NCBI GenBank assembly: GCA_025345505.1
Contig: JANVCC010000062.1
Span: forward strand, 12,078,712-12,142,711
Direction: 5' to 3'
DNA: 64,000 nucleotides
Source: Todiramphus chloris collaris
Lineage: Eukaryota > Chordata > Aves > Coraciiformes > Alcedinidae
The position numbers and the translations under genes are program-made. Shown here piece by piece: positions 1 to 11,800 of the stretch. The stretch's first letter is position 1, and each line of letters opens with the position of its first letter. The notes under the pieces were generated by a model. The model worked only from the letters and a program-made list of their open reading frames with translations, was not told the DNA's origin and made no database searches.

Positions 1-386
1 GCCAGTTCTTACACAAACACTTAAGCTAAACAATGTGCTCAAGTCTAAGGATATTTAAGCACCGTTCCAGGTAAGGATGCCTTCCTGAATTTGTGCATGA
101 CTTTTAAATATTTATCTATAGCATTACAGCACAGCATGATTTGTCTCTCCCAACAGGTTAGAGACAGACAAAAAAGCTACCATAAAGTCCAAAGCCGCTT
201 GGCCTGCACTGGGTACATTCACTAGTTATGTTTAATGATGGTCAGAATTTGGGATTATTGAGCTTTTAAGCAGAGGACACAGGGAGTCATAATGCATATC
301 TTAAATCTTCAGGAGCTTCTGAAGTCAGTGCTGAGGTTGCTGTATTTTACACAGTTGAAAAAGGGAAGGTTAAGTGAGCAGGTTAA
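1..386. other. unassigned AT-rich DNA at window edge
   Basis: No coding exon, RNA gene or repeat is recognised here. It could be intron or flank of the MGAT4-family gene whose first exon is at 7247-7337 on the minus strand, since the rest of that gene must lie to the left. The open frame from 292 has no family resemblance. Confidence 0.4.
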
Positions 387-925
387 GAATCACAAAATGT
401 CTTTGGTTGGAAGAGATCTTCAAGATCAGCTAGTCCAACCTTCAACCCAACACTGCAAGCTCACCACTAAACCATGTCCCTCAGCACCAGGTCCGCACAC
501 CATTTAAATGCCTCCAGGGATGGCAACTCCACCGCTGCCCTGGGCAAACCATTCCAATGTTTGATAACCCTTTCAGTGGAGAAAGATTTCCTAATATCCA
601 GCCTAAACCTCCCCCAGTGCAGCTTGCAGCCATTCCCTCTGGTCCTGTCACACATAACCAGGGAGAAGAGGCTGTCCCCCTCCCTGCTCCAACCTCCTGT
701 CAGGTAGCTGTAGAGAGCGATAAGGTCTCCCCTCAGCCTCCTCTTCTGCAGACTAAACAACCCCAGCTCCCTCAGTCACTCCTCACAGGAACGGTGCTCT
801 AGGCCCCTTCACCAGCCTCACTGCCCTTTTCTGGACAAGCTCCAGCACTTCCATGTCCTTCTTGTAGTGAGGGGCCCAGAATTGAACACAATATTCAAGC
901 TGCAGCCTCACCAGTGCCTCATAAA
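387..925 (-). mobile_element. CR1 LINE fragment, 3' part of ORF2 plus 3' UTR
   Basis: Read on the minus strand this is a 5'-truncated CR1 retrotransposon. Two broken stretches carry typical CR1 reverse-transcriptase C-terminal phrases. One, around 783-925, reads LEYCVQFWAPHYKKDMEVLE. The other, around 480-750, contains [32 protein letters not shown] and KHWNGLP. On the plus strand the 3' end begins near 387 with a degenerate form of the usual CR1 tail followed by GGTTGGAAGAGATCTTCAAG and CTAGTCCAACC. The frame shifts between the two stretches, so no intact protein remains. The right edge near 925 is approximate. Confidence 0.9.
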
Positions 926-3900
926 TTTTCTCATTGTTTCTGCCCATCTGTCCTGTCCATGCTCTGATGGCAACTGGGCCACAGGGGCTATTGCTGTGGC
1001 AAAGGCTGCAAGTATGAGGAGAAAGATTAATTTCAGGCAGGCACACTTCTCAGGTGGCTGGCTGGCTGAAACCTTGGCCCGGCTGTGACTCAGCAGTATC
1101 AAACACGCACGCTTGGTAAGGCAAAGCACAGGGCTTAACATGCAGCAAGGACTCCCCAGCCCTGTTTCTACAGCTCTCTACGTAGGCATCTGAGCAAGCA
1201 GAGGAACCCGGCAGCAGCGTGCTCTGCCAGTGCATCTACTCATCTTTGACACTGGCCACTCATCAGGAGCTATCAGACTGCGGAGGGCAGTGCAGAAACA
1301 CTGCATTAAACAAGTGACATCAATGCAAAGCGGTGTGCCAGCAGCATGGGGGGTAAGTTAGGGTTCTTCCATGCCTATACAGAGGATATACTAAAAAGAA
1401 AAATCAGAATCTCTTTCCAGTAATAAAACAAAGACCTTATAAAGTTAAAGGCACATCAAAGTTAATAACTGAATTTTAAAAACACATTCAATTTTGTAAT
1501 AAACATGGACATGTAATAAACATTGGGTTTGGCATAGAAAGCTTTTTACTGAGCAATTTACATACTATATCTAACTGAAAATAGATAAGCAAACTTGTTT
1601 CAAAGAGAATACAACTTCAGTTCTGATAATATTTCCTAAATGTTGGCAAACAATCCTCATATTAAATCTGAGTCTTCTATATTAGAATGTACTGAAAAGT
1701 GTACTTAAATGTACTTAAAACATTCAGTCACGACATCATTATATAGGAGAGCAATGGTATTAAATTAAGTGGGGAAAAATATATAAACTGAGTGGATGTT
1801 GATTGGTGTTTGCCCGTAATTGCAATAGTTTGGTTTTAACACAGTCACGTTAGCAACACAATACAGGTCCTTAATAGCAGTGGAAAATTCTGATTTGAAT
1901 ATGGCCTTGATCAGATAAACAAAAAGTACTCACCCATTCACGTCAAGCAATGGTTATTGCTTTACTCTGGTTGGTATTTTAAATATTTTTACTGTTCTGC
2001 CTGATGTCACTCATTTATACACACATTTAATTAAATGCCTAGCCAGTAACTAAAGTATTTCTGGTTAAAACGGTGTTCCTCAAGACTCGGTGCATAACAT
2101 TAGGAAAGCGTGAAGGTCGAATGTTGACGCTTGCTTAAGTACAGGTTGTGATGAGACACTAAACAGCAAACAAAGAGAGGTCTGAAATGTTCCCTATCCC
2201 TTCCGCTACAAAACCCAACAGTAACTAGTCTCATTTTGTACCTGAATCTTTATAGGATTTATGACCCAGTTCCTCTGCTTTTGAGGACAAGGCAGCCACT
2301 ATTTCACCTGAAGTAATTGAAAGAAACAGAAGACTCTTAGTTCAGTAAGTTACACACTTAGAAGCCAGTAAAACTATACCGCTTTTTTAAGTCTTGGATA
2401 TAAATTTTGATATAAAATCTGGAATCTGTAAATACTAAGTCTTAAGCCCCATTTGCAGTTGTTGCATATTGGGGGTTTTTTTAATACCTAAAGGCAGAAC
2501 TGCGCAAAGAAACTGAGTAAGCAATCAGTGGACTGGAAAAGCTCTTCCCTTACCACACTCTGCATTTCAGCCACATCCTGCTACACATCAGGGCACAAAT
2601 CTCTGTATGCTTTCAGGTCTACAGGAAGAAGAAAATACATGCACGAAGATGAGGAGGGAAGATGTAAGCTACCAGTCAGGTGGGACAACTGGGGAAAATG
2701 GTGGTTAAGCACAGACTAACAGGCCTAGAGAAGGCACAAAAACAGGCTTTTGCATGTTCATAAATCTGGGTAAGCTGTATTTGGCTGAAATGAGAATGGT
2801 GTAATTCACGAATCCTTATCAAACCTGTCAGTTTGCCACTGTTTCATTGAAGCTTTGAGACAGAGTGTGCCAGTTGGGTCTGGATAGGAAACCTGCATAG
2901 AACTCCATCCAACACACAACAGAATCTCCTGGGTAGCTGAGCTTGGGTGCATAGCAGGAGCCAAAGCAAAGCATCACGCTGTGGGCAGAAGATTATTGGA
3001 ACTAAAAGAAAGGTGTCATCAGCTGTTTGTGCCAGCATGTACAATACTATATTTCAACTGCAAAAAAACCAGCTTTCATCAGAAATACCTTTTTTAACCC
3101 TTTGTAGCCCTTTTCATGATGAAAGATTTTGCTACATAATGAAAATTTTTGTATGTTAGACAGTTCAATAAACTTCAAGTATGCTTCTGTGAATGTAATC
3201 ACGTATGGACAGTTTCTCTCACCTCACCAAAAAGGAAGAGCTGAAGAAATCCAGGTTTCACAATGTTTATCTTTACATTACCATGCTTAGGTCCTTGCGC
3301 CATTGTATTTTATCATCACCTTCTCCTAACTTCCAGACAAAGCTTAGATTTCATTTACTTGGATAAAGTATCCCACAAATTTAGGTGAAGAAAGCAGCAA
3401 CATGTTGCAAATCAATTCAAAGAGAACTAACCTTGTAACCTTTACCAGCAACAAGAAGAGCTGCCATGTGAGAGGATCCTGGTAACCTCATTGCTGTGAC
3501 TTCTAAAGATTACCTCGTTACTAAGCTAAGATGCCAAAATGCCTTTTTTTTTCCTAGTTCTTCCTCTGAAGAAACTTTATGTAAATTCATAGTGAGTTTA
3601 TAATGCACTCTTGCCTTCTCCTTTCCTGTTTTTCAAGGTGGAGAGAGGGTGGAATTTACTACCTCCTTATGTTTACTTTCATATTTTTGTATACCAGTGA
3701 TATTTCTTGTTGATTGACATTTACGTGGAGAACAGTAGCTAAAATTGTGTGAGAAAATCACTACACATATTGTAAGTTGTAGACTACATTCCATAACTAC
3801 GAATCTATGTGAAGAGTATTTATATGAGAATAAATACTTTTGGTCAGGTGGATTATTACCTCAGTTTCACAACAGGGAACATCGATATCATCGTGACAAC

Positions 3901-6742
3901 AGCCTTTCCTACCCTCAGATGCACACTGTTTGCTTCAGACAGATTTTGCTTGGGGCCTGGGGAGGGACCAAAATGCTCATAGCAAAACCATGCAGGACGT
4001 GGAACAGGTATTGCAGCAGCCCATCTGATTATTTGTTAATAGCAGCCTGTGCTCACAAGCACTCTAGAGGATGCTGAAGGAATCACCATGCTTGTTTAGA
4101 CAATAGCAGGCTTCGATGAAGATCTGGTCATAATCAATTGTCTCCCTAATTACCTTTTATATCTATTTTTTCGGCAAATAAATATTTTTTTTTTATTTAA
4201 CATGAAACCTCTGCTTATATTTCTAAAGCAATGGAAAAAGTTACTAGGAAAACATCTTTGTAAGAATAGTTAAAATGCATATATTGTCCACAACAGGTGT
4301 TTGGTCGATTCTGAACTTTCATTTTTAAGTGCACGAGTGATGCAGGAGCATCTTCCCTGCCATGCCAGTTAAAGTTGCCTGTACTCGAGTCTCACAACTG
4401 CATGTCAACACTCAGGCAGCACTGAGCAGTTAGAACCAGTACCAAACAGCCCATTATTTACTGCTGTCATTGGCAGCAAACACAAACCAACTCAATGCTC
4501 TCAAGCTAACTAGCTCCTTTGTATAAGGCAGTTAAAGGTTGCTGGGTTAAGCTAATTATTTTTATTTGCACAGAAATCAAGACAGAGCCAATATCAGATT
4601 TACACTTCAAGCTAACACTCTGGGGCTGAAAGGCTCTGAAGCTGCAGAGAAACTGAAGAATATTTTACAGGGCTATTATATACTTTTCATATTATGGAAG
4701 TATTTAAGACCACTAGTCTTGAGCTAGGATGCCCTGTCCTAGTTGTACAACAAACAAAGGAGTTTATTTGCTATCCCAGCGTCACCACCAGCCAAGCAAA
4801 AAATAACTGGATAGAAAACAGAGGGAATACTGCAGGCTACTTCTGCTTTGTGTGATATGCTCTAGTCAAAGATCAAGAGCAGCAGAAATGTTTTAATGTG
4901 CAAAGCAGTTAAGGAAACTGAAGTGGAGATGTAACAAATCTGTGAAAGAAAATGAGCCTGAGAAGAACACTTGACAAACGAGAAGAAGAGATGGGAACTG
5001 ACAAGTTGCAATAGTACTTGACCTCTCAGTAACAGGTGGGATAATTGAAAAGGGCATTAGAAAAGAAAGCAAACATCATGGTTTGAGATGGCAGAAAAGC
5101 GGGAACTCCTGTAGTGTTCTAGACGTGTCAGAGGAGAAGCAAGTTCAGAAAAGAAGGGGAAAGGTTTAGCAATATCTAAACAGAGATATCTATCTGCATG
5201 TTTTCAGAGAAAAAGATGAATTTCAAACCACCTTCTTAAACAGATATTCTGCAACAATAGAGCATTAGCTGACACGCTCCCAGTGCTTCTCTCTCTGTGG
5301 GAAAAGGTAACAACACAGGACTGTTCCTGGGTTGTTTCGGGGTTTTTTTGATGGGTAGAAGGCTTCTGTCTTCTAACACCACTCGGGAGCAAAGACTATC
5401 TTTCCAGCAAAGTAAACTTCATGCAAAGTCATTCACCACCCGCTGTTCTTTCTTCAGTCACTAGGATATACTCTTTTATTTGCATATTTGTAAGATTCAC
5501 CAAGCTTAAGAGAGAATGTGTTGCTAAACACTAAATATTTACAGTTGTAAAAGTTAAACATTTGTTAAGAAATCAGGTGCTAATAATAACAATAAGGAAA
5601 ATTATACTATGTGAGGGGAATTAGTTACTTTGTTTACTGTGAAGGAAAAGATAACAGTGAAGAGTTAAAAAACACATACATACCACAATATATCACCCCT
5701 CACACACACGCACAAAAAAAACCCAACTCAAAGCAAAACACCCCTGCACGGAATGTCATCAGTGTAAGGCCAAAAAGAAAGAGGAGTGAAAATGGAATTT
5801 CAGCAACAAAGAGTCACAAAACACAAGTCACAGAGAACATGGTGATGGAGTGGTAACTGCGGATGGGACAAATGCTTTCATTCTATCACATCTTGGTTTC
5901 TTCAGACACACCCTGCTGTTTCTCTGTTTCTCCTACCCCACTCCTAGTAGAACTGCCACTGAGAAAAGTGTTATGGGTTGTAAGATAAACAACCATACAG
6001 TTAACAAGAAATGGTGAAGGCAGGACGATCAGTACTGTCTGAACTCTACCCAGTATTCTGTTGTGGAGCCAAGATCTCTACTGCCACTACCATTTGTTAC
6101 AGTAGCAATTAATATAAGTAAATTAACAGGTAATCAGAATCCCGTGTTCATCCCAGAAATTACTAATGAGCTTATTCTAATTTTTGTGCATCTATAAAAC
6201 CAGGCCTTTTGTAAAGGTGTGTATAGGAAGCACTTAAAGACCCACTCTTTCTCCCTCATGCCAAACAGTCACATAGCAAGCCATGCCTGCAGGCCTCCGA
6301 AGTACTATTGGCAGGAATCTTCTAATTTATTTTCAGAAATAGCATCGCTTTTATCTTTCCTGTATAAGCTCTGACAATCTTAGCCAAGGCTTTCTGTAGA
6401 TTTATCCAACATGTGCCACCTACATAACATATTAAAAAAATATGATGTAATTTTAAAGCTTGTAAATAAAAATATAAAGACTCATTTTTTTTCCTATGAA
6501 TTGAACATTATGTTCTGGTGCTGGAAACATGCACGTGGAAAAGTGACCGTACACGAGGCACAAACACAACTGCAGAATGGATAATGCTACTTTGCCTTCC
6601 CTGAGTAATATTCAAAACAAAAACACTTAAAAAGTGACAGCCATGGCCACCGCCTTTAGACCTGCTCTTTCCATCCTAATGCAGAATGCTTGTTAGAAAC
6701 TTCTACTAAAAGTGTTTCTTAAATTTGTTTGAGGTTTTTTTC
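926..6742. other. intergenic or intronic DNA, no gene recognised
   Basis: About 5.8 kb of mostly AT-rich sequence. It probably contains part of the first intron of the minus-strand MGAT4-family gene. I looked on the minus strand for the second MGAT4 exon (a charged, heptad-like stem region) and did not recognise one. Open frames at 2528-2719, 3745-4077, 5204-5392 and 5611-5856 are short, lack convincing splice context and resemble no family I know. No tRNA, CRISPR or clear transposon is seen. Confidence 0.45.
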
Positions 6743-6819
6743 TTAATCGGACAGGTACAACGCAAGGCTCCAACCCTGTAGGCTGTTACTCAAGCTTGGA
6801 ACTCGGTGCCTGTGAACTT

Positions 6820-7740
6820 GTACCGTCGGTACAGGCGAGACCCTTACCCTCACACAGAATCCAAGCCTCCTTGCCGCGCCCGGTTCCCCCTGCCCCTGTT
6901 CCCCCTGCCCCTGCTCCTGCGGAGCTCTCCGCTTCCCCCGGGCAGGTACCGGCCCTGCGCCCCACGCCGGCAGCGCAGCCGTTCCCGGCCCTCCTTCCGC
7001 GGGGGAAAGGAGCTCCCCGCCGCGCCCCCCTGACGGCCGCTGCCCGCCGGGCTGGCCCCGCTCCTGCCGGCGCCTCCGCCCCGCCGGCAGGTGCCCGTTA
7101 CAGGCAGGCGGACTCCGGCCGTCGGGCGCAGCCGGGAAAGAGAGAGAGAGAGGGAGACGGCGGGTGCCGCCGAGATGGGACGGGCCGCCCGCCCTTCGCG
7201 CCCCGACGGCCCTCGCCTCGTCCCCGCGGCGGCTGCCCGCTCTCACCCTGGCTCCCCTGCCACGCCGCGTACCACAGCAGGGGGAAGGCGAATCCGAGGC
7301 ACAGCGCGGTCAGGAGCGAGCCGTGCCGGAGCCGCATCTCCCGGCGGGACGCCCGGCCGCCCGCCCCCGGCCTCGCCTCCTCGCCCGGCCGCGGAGCTGC
7401 CGCCGCCGCAACCGTCTCCGCCCGGGCAACTACCGGCCGGGCGTGTCCGCGCCGCGCTAACCTGCCCGCCCCCTGCGCCGAGAAGGGCCGGGGCAGCGGG
7501 GAAGGGCATGCCCCGGTCTCCCCCCGCACTCCACTTCCCCTCGAGGCAGAGCCGCCGTGCTCTCCCGCCCGTCGGGAGGGACCGGCCGGTGCAGCGGGGG
7601 CACCCGCTCCGCTCCGCCCGCCCGCCGCCGGGCTGTGCCCCTCGAGCAAACGCCAGTCTCGTTACGAGTGCCCACGGCAAGCCGCTCTCCAGAGCCCTGG
7701 GCAGAGCCCTCCCCCGGTGCTGGGACCCAAACTAAAAAAC
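6820..7740. promoter_or_regulatory. CpG island promoter of the MGAT4-family gene
   Basis: The base composition changes abruptly from AT-rich to very GC- and CpG-rich near 6820 and returns to AT-rich after 7740. The island surrounds the first coding exon at 7247-7337, so it most likely holds the transcription start and 5' UTR (on the minus strand, about 7338-7650). CpG islands of this size are usual for vertebrate promoters. A GA-rich run occurs at 7138-7160. The exact transcription start cannot be placed from sequence alone. Long open frames in both directions here are a by-product of high GC. Confidence 0.75.
7247..7337 (-). CDS. MGAT4D: first coding exon of an MGAT4-family glycosyltransferase, probably MGAT4D (partial)
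   Basis: This exon encodes 30 codons plus one base, beginning MRLRHGSLLTALCLGFAF and ending WQGSQ. It closely resembles the start of MGAT4A (MRLRNG, then a hydrophobic membrane anchor, then WYTTWQ). MGAT4 proteins are type II Golgi membrane proteins that act on the branching of N-glycans. MGAT4D, the member next to ELMOD2 in mammals, is described as an inhibitor of GnT-I rather than a confirmed transferase. Seen directly: a short basic N-terminus, a hydrophobic signal anchor at about residues 8-25, and a GTGAGA donor immediately after the exon (CCAGG then GT, on the minus strand). The reading frame stays open further upstream to 7649, but homology begins at the ATG at 7335-7337, so that start is chosen. 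The gene is divergent from ELMOD2 and 7.4 kb from it. Downstream exons were not found and should lie left of the window. Synteny favours MGAT4D; another MGAT4 paralogue cannot be excluded from 30 residues. Confidence 0.7.
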
Positions 7741-8439
7741 CTCCTGACCGGGGAGTGTATATGCTGTATCTTTACAGCAGACAACGTCTCATCTCGGCAC
7801 TTGGACAGCCCAAGTCACATCATCACAATGGTTTATCAGTATTTTCTCCATTTAAAACTAATGGTGTATTTGTTTGCATATTGCCTATAGGATTTTATAG
7901 AGAAGCCAAGCTGTAGTGTACAACTAACACATGCATTTAACACAGATAAACAAACAAAGCTTTTCAGTTTATCGTTAAAGAAAAGGTAGGGAAAGCAGCT
8001 GCAAAATTTAACCTGATGAAATTCTCATGTACACTGGAAAAAGATATTTTGCTTCAGCCATCGTGCCTTGCTTCATACACGTGCCTTCCCACTGGGCATG
8101 CCTCTTTTCCTGTTCAGATCCTCAGCAATACATCAGCAAATGAAAAATTAGCCACTGTTTAGAATACATCTTCTATAACAGTTTAAAAAGGGAAGAGCTA
8201 CCTCACTGAGCTCCTCGGAATCTGTTACAGGGACATAGTTTTAATAGAACCACCTATGTTTTATAAGAAAAAAAAGCTCTCCTTTTTATACCTGTCCAGC
8301 AGGTAGTCGGTGGCTTTTACTCGACATGTTCTCTATCTGCTCACAAATCTACCACCCCATTTCACACCTGCAATAAAGCAAACACAGTTTCCTCTTCTGT
8401 GTTGCAAATATCTGGAGAGCTCAAGCACCTCCCCCGTAA
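7741..8439. other. intergenic DNA between MGAT4-family promoter and CR1
   Basis: AT-rich sequence with no recognisable exon or RNA gene. The frame 8310-8504 runs into the CR1 that follows and is not a gene. Confidence 0.5.
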
Positions 8440-8815
8440 GGACAAGCTACAAGAGTTGGGGTTTTTCATCCTGGAGAAGAAAAGGATGCAGGAAGACCTT
8501 ATAAGCAGCCTTCCAGTATATGAAAGGGGCCGACAGGGAGCGACTTTTTACAAGGGCACATAGTGATAGCACAAGGGCTAACAGCTTCAAACTAAAAAAG
8601 GGTAGATTTAAATTAGATATTAGGAAGAAGTTCTTTGCTGTGAAGGTGGTAAGGTTGCCCTGGAAGCATTCAAAGCCAGGCTGGATGGAGTTTTGAGCAG
8701 CCTGGTGTAGTGGAAGGTGTCCTTGCCTGGGGCAGGGGGAGTTGGAACTAGATGTTCTTTAAGGTCCCTTCCAGCCCAAACCATTTGATGATTCTATAAC
8801 TCTATGATCTAAGCG
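8440..8815 (+). mobile_element. CR1 LINE 3' end
   Basis: A 5'-truncated CR1 in plus orientation. It contains the usual CR1 landmarks in order: a degenerate 'CTGGAGAAGA...AGACCTTAT' segment, 'GGGTAGATTTAAATTAGATA TTAGGAAG' (read as two adjoining parts), 'AAAGCCAGGCTGGATGG', 'GGTCCCTTCCAGCCCAAACC', and the terminal near-repeat GATTCTATAACTCTATGATC. It is highly diverged and has no coding capacity left. Confidence 0.92.
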
Positions 8816-11800
8816 ACAACTTCCAAAATCATACTGGACTTGGTCAGTGGATAAAAGCAGGAAGCTGTTTGCTGTTACCTACTTTCTTAACCTATTACTA
8901 CCATACATCATTTATTGTCTTATTTACCTAAAGGATATAGTATTTTATATAATTTGTTTTATAAAAATATGCTTTTCTTATTAATATAGTATCTCTTCCC
9001 TCTTTTTCTCTAGTTGTTTACTTAACAACTACACCTCATCTTATCCCAAAACCCTAAATCATTTGGAATAGTGTTGTGCAAAGCAAACCAAAACCAGACA
9101 ACACTGGTGTCCAGACACAAGTATGCTGGAGTCCTAATGTGAACGGTGCCTTCCAGTGCCACTCTTCACACCACCAGCAGTAAAACTGTGTCCTTCTTTG
9201 GAAGCTCATCTTAGACTCCTCAAACTGTACGTTGCTGCTTTTGCAAGGTTAGTGTAACCTTCTTGCATGTGAATGATGCTGTGGATGGGTTTACTTCTCT
9301 GTTTATGAATTACTTTGAATTATAAATGTTACTATTCATTAATAATGCAGGAGAGTGCTAGCAGCCTGCGTCAATATACAAATGGAGACTGAAAAATCTG
9401 AGTATGGCTCCGTGAAACATCATGAAACCTCAAGTTAGATCTCACTATTCCTAATCTGTATTCATTCACTCTATACTTCCCTCTTCCTTCTGTTTCTGAC
9501 TCCCTTTGATATTTTTACTGATGAAACTTCTTTAAGCTACATTTTGAACACGTATTTGTAATTGTTCGTATTAACCAATGCGATTGTAACTCAATTTTCT
9601 TTTGCTACTGCCTCTCCATCCCCATTTCCCTCTTCAAGTTAACAAACTAAAAGCTCAAGGCACTACTTTGATGGAACATCAATGTAGATTTTGGCACTTT
9701 CGCAGTAAATCTAGAGATTTAGAACTTAAAGGACAAATAAACATTAAATATGTCACATGTAATGAATAAAACACCTTTTAACTGACTGACCAGTGTTTTA
9801 TCTGTTACAAAGCCAAAGTGTAAATGATGTGTGTCAAGCAAGAGGGATACTAAAGATAAGAATAGCAGACATCTAACACATCCTTATTTTTAGCTTCTAT
9901 TCAGACACAGTAAGACAAAAAAAGTGCACATATTTCCAGAAACTAATAACAAACCCGCCTACTGTGCAGGGAACATCTGTGGAGACTGACACTGAATGCA
10001 TTAGATGTTATTTATTAGGGCTCAGTCTGAAGCAGACGCAGTCACGCGGAGCTGTGCTGATCATTTACTTAGCGCTGACTTCTTAGACTAATGCACGAAG
10101 TTACAATGAGTTAGTGCATTAACTGTTCCTCAAAAAAAAATAAAATCAAAATACCTAATCACTGAAAATGTTTTCCACTGCCTTGGGAACTACTTGCAAA
10201 CAGATCCTCTTACTTGCTTTGTGCTTTCCTAGTATTTCCCTCCCAGTGTTTTCTTCATATGTTATTACATGTGCTCAAGAGCCATATGTAATTGGAATAA
10301 GATGTCCAAGGGGTGTTTGGGGGGGTTAAACGTTCCAGACCAGCTTTACCTCCCAGCAACAGACTTTTTGCATTTTTGACAAACTTATCATCTTTAAAAA
10401 TACTGCATAGAACATGTTGCTGAGTAACCTCTAACCCTTACTCTAAGCGAGTCATTGAAGGGACTAGTTCCATGGAGGCGGCTTACGTGCAAGAAAGCGT
10501 TTCTAGGCTTGTCCTCATGCTTTCTAACAGAACGTCTTGTCTTGCTAAGATGACATTTTCGGTACTGTTTTCACACATCTGTAAGCAAGAGAGATTAAAA
10601 TATATATTTGACAAAATACAGGCTCATGAGTGAAACAAGAAATGGATTATTTTGCACGTGGGTTGCAGATGTCCTTCATCTACAAGCGTACATGATCAAA
10701 GAGTAACTACCAGTAACAACAAGCAATAGTTGTTGCTGTGGAAAGTTTTATGACTGCATAGAGTTTTGATTGAAACTGATGGTTAAAGTCCCCTTTTATT
10801 TGCCCTGCAGTCACCTAAGTAATGCAATTTCAAAAGGTAAACAGTAGGTGATTATCTCTCCTGCCACCAAAGTCTCCTTGAAGGTAATACTGGAAGACAA
10901 CTACTGAACACAAAAAAAAGGAAGAAATAACTTTAGTTTTCTTAAGCTACCGCTTTAGATTTTTGACCATCCTCATACAATTTATGGATTGACTGAACGT
11001 GATGATACAGAAGCATCTTGAATGATTCAAGTACTAACATTTGCATAAAATCAAACAGGCTCACTGCTGGATCACTCGGTTCTGTAAAAGAATGCAGTGA
11101 AGCTTTAATCAAGAGTTTAGGCTTGCTTTTTGTATACTGAAAATGATGATCGTGTTTGGAACCTAAAAAGAAATTAGCACACCTGAAATTGCTGAGTTTG
11201 GTACAATCACCTTTACTTCCTGCCTTATGTACAGAAGATAAGCTCTTTTTAGTAATGGGTTATAAAAAGCTGTGAAAAAAACCTGTCAAAAATGCATGTT
11301 TTAATATTTTTAAATCAATAAATGTAATTGGTTGCAGATTTGACTTTAGAATACAGATTTAAATAAAGAAAACATTGTATGAGAAAATGGAAAAGTATTG
11401 GGTAGATTAAAAGTTGCATCTTTTTAACTCTGTTTCAGAAGTGCTTTAAGACAAGACCTTAAAAATTTTCAAGCTTACCTCAACTAATCTAACTAGAACA
11501 CAGAGAAGGAGGGTGAAATGCATGGTCAACACCAAATACTGTATAGAGCAGTCCTGGAGACAGGAAGCAAAGAGACTGAGTGGAAAACCAGTGATTTTCT
11601 ACTGTGCTTATTTAATGGTAAAGTTTAAGACTGTCATAAACCAAAATAGGAAGTGGAACAAATACCAAAACCTGTAGTAGAAGTAGTTGCTTTAATTCTT
11701 AATAATCCACACAAAAACACAGTTTCTATTTAAATATAAGTAACAGGGAAAAAAATAATCAATGCGAAGCTGTTTCATCTATTAAAAGACAACGGAAAGT

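Noticed and set aside
467..1046. Minus-strand frames that look like protein-coding sequence
   Set aside because: They are decayed CR1 reverse-transcriptase remnants, not a host gene.
3745..4077. 110-codon plus-strand frame
   Set aside because: Cysteine/histidine-rich by eye but without regular zinc-finger spacing or any flanking exon structure; likely chance.
6796..7890. Long open frames on both strands in the first CpG island, up to 364 codons
   Set aside because: They overlap each other in most frames, are dominated by proline, arginine, alanine and glycine, and show no domain. High GC removes stop codons. Only the 7247-7337 minus-strand exon has homology and a donor.
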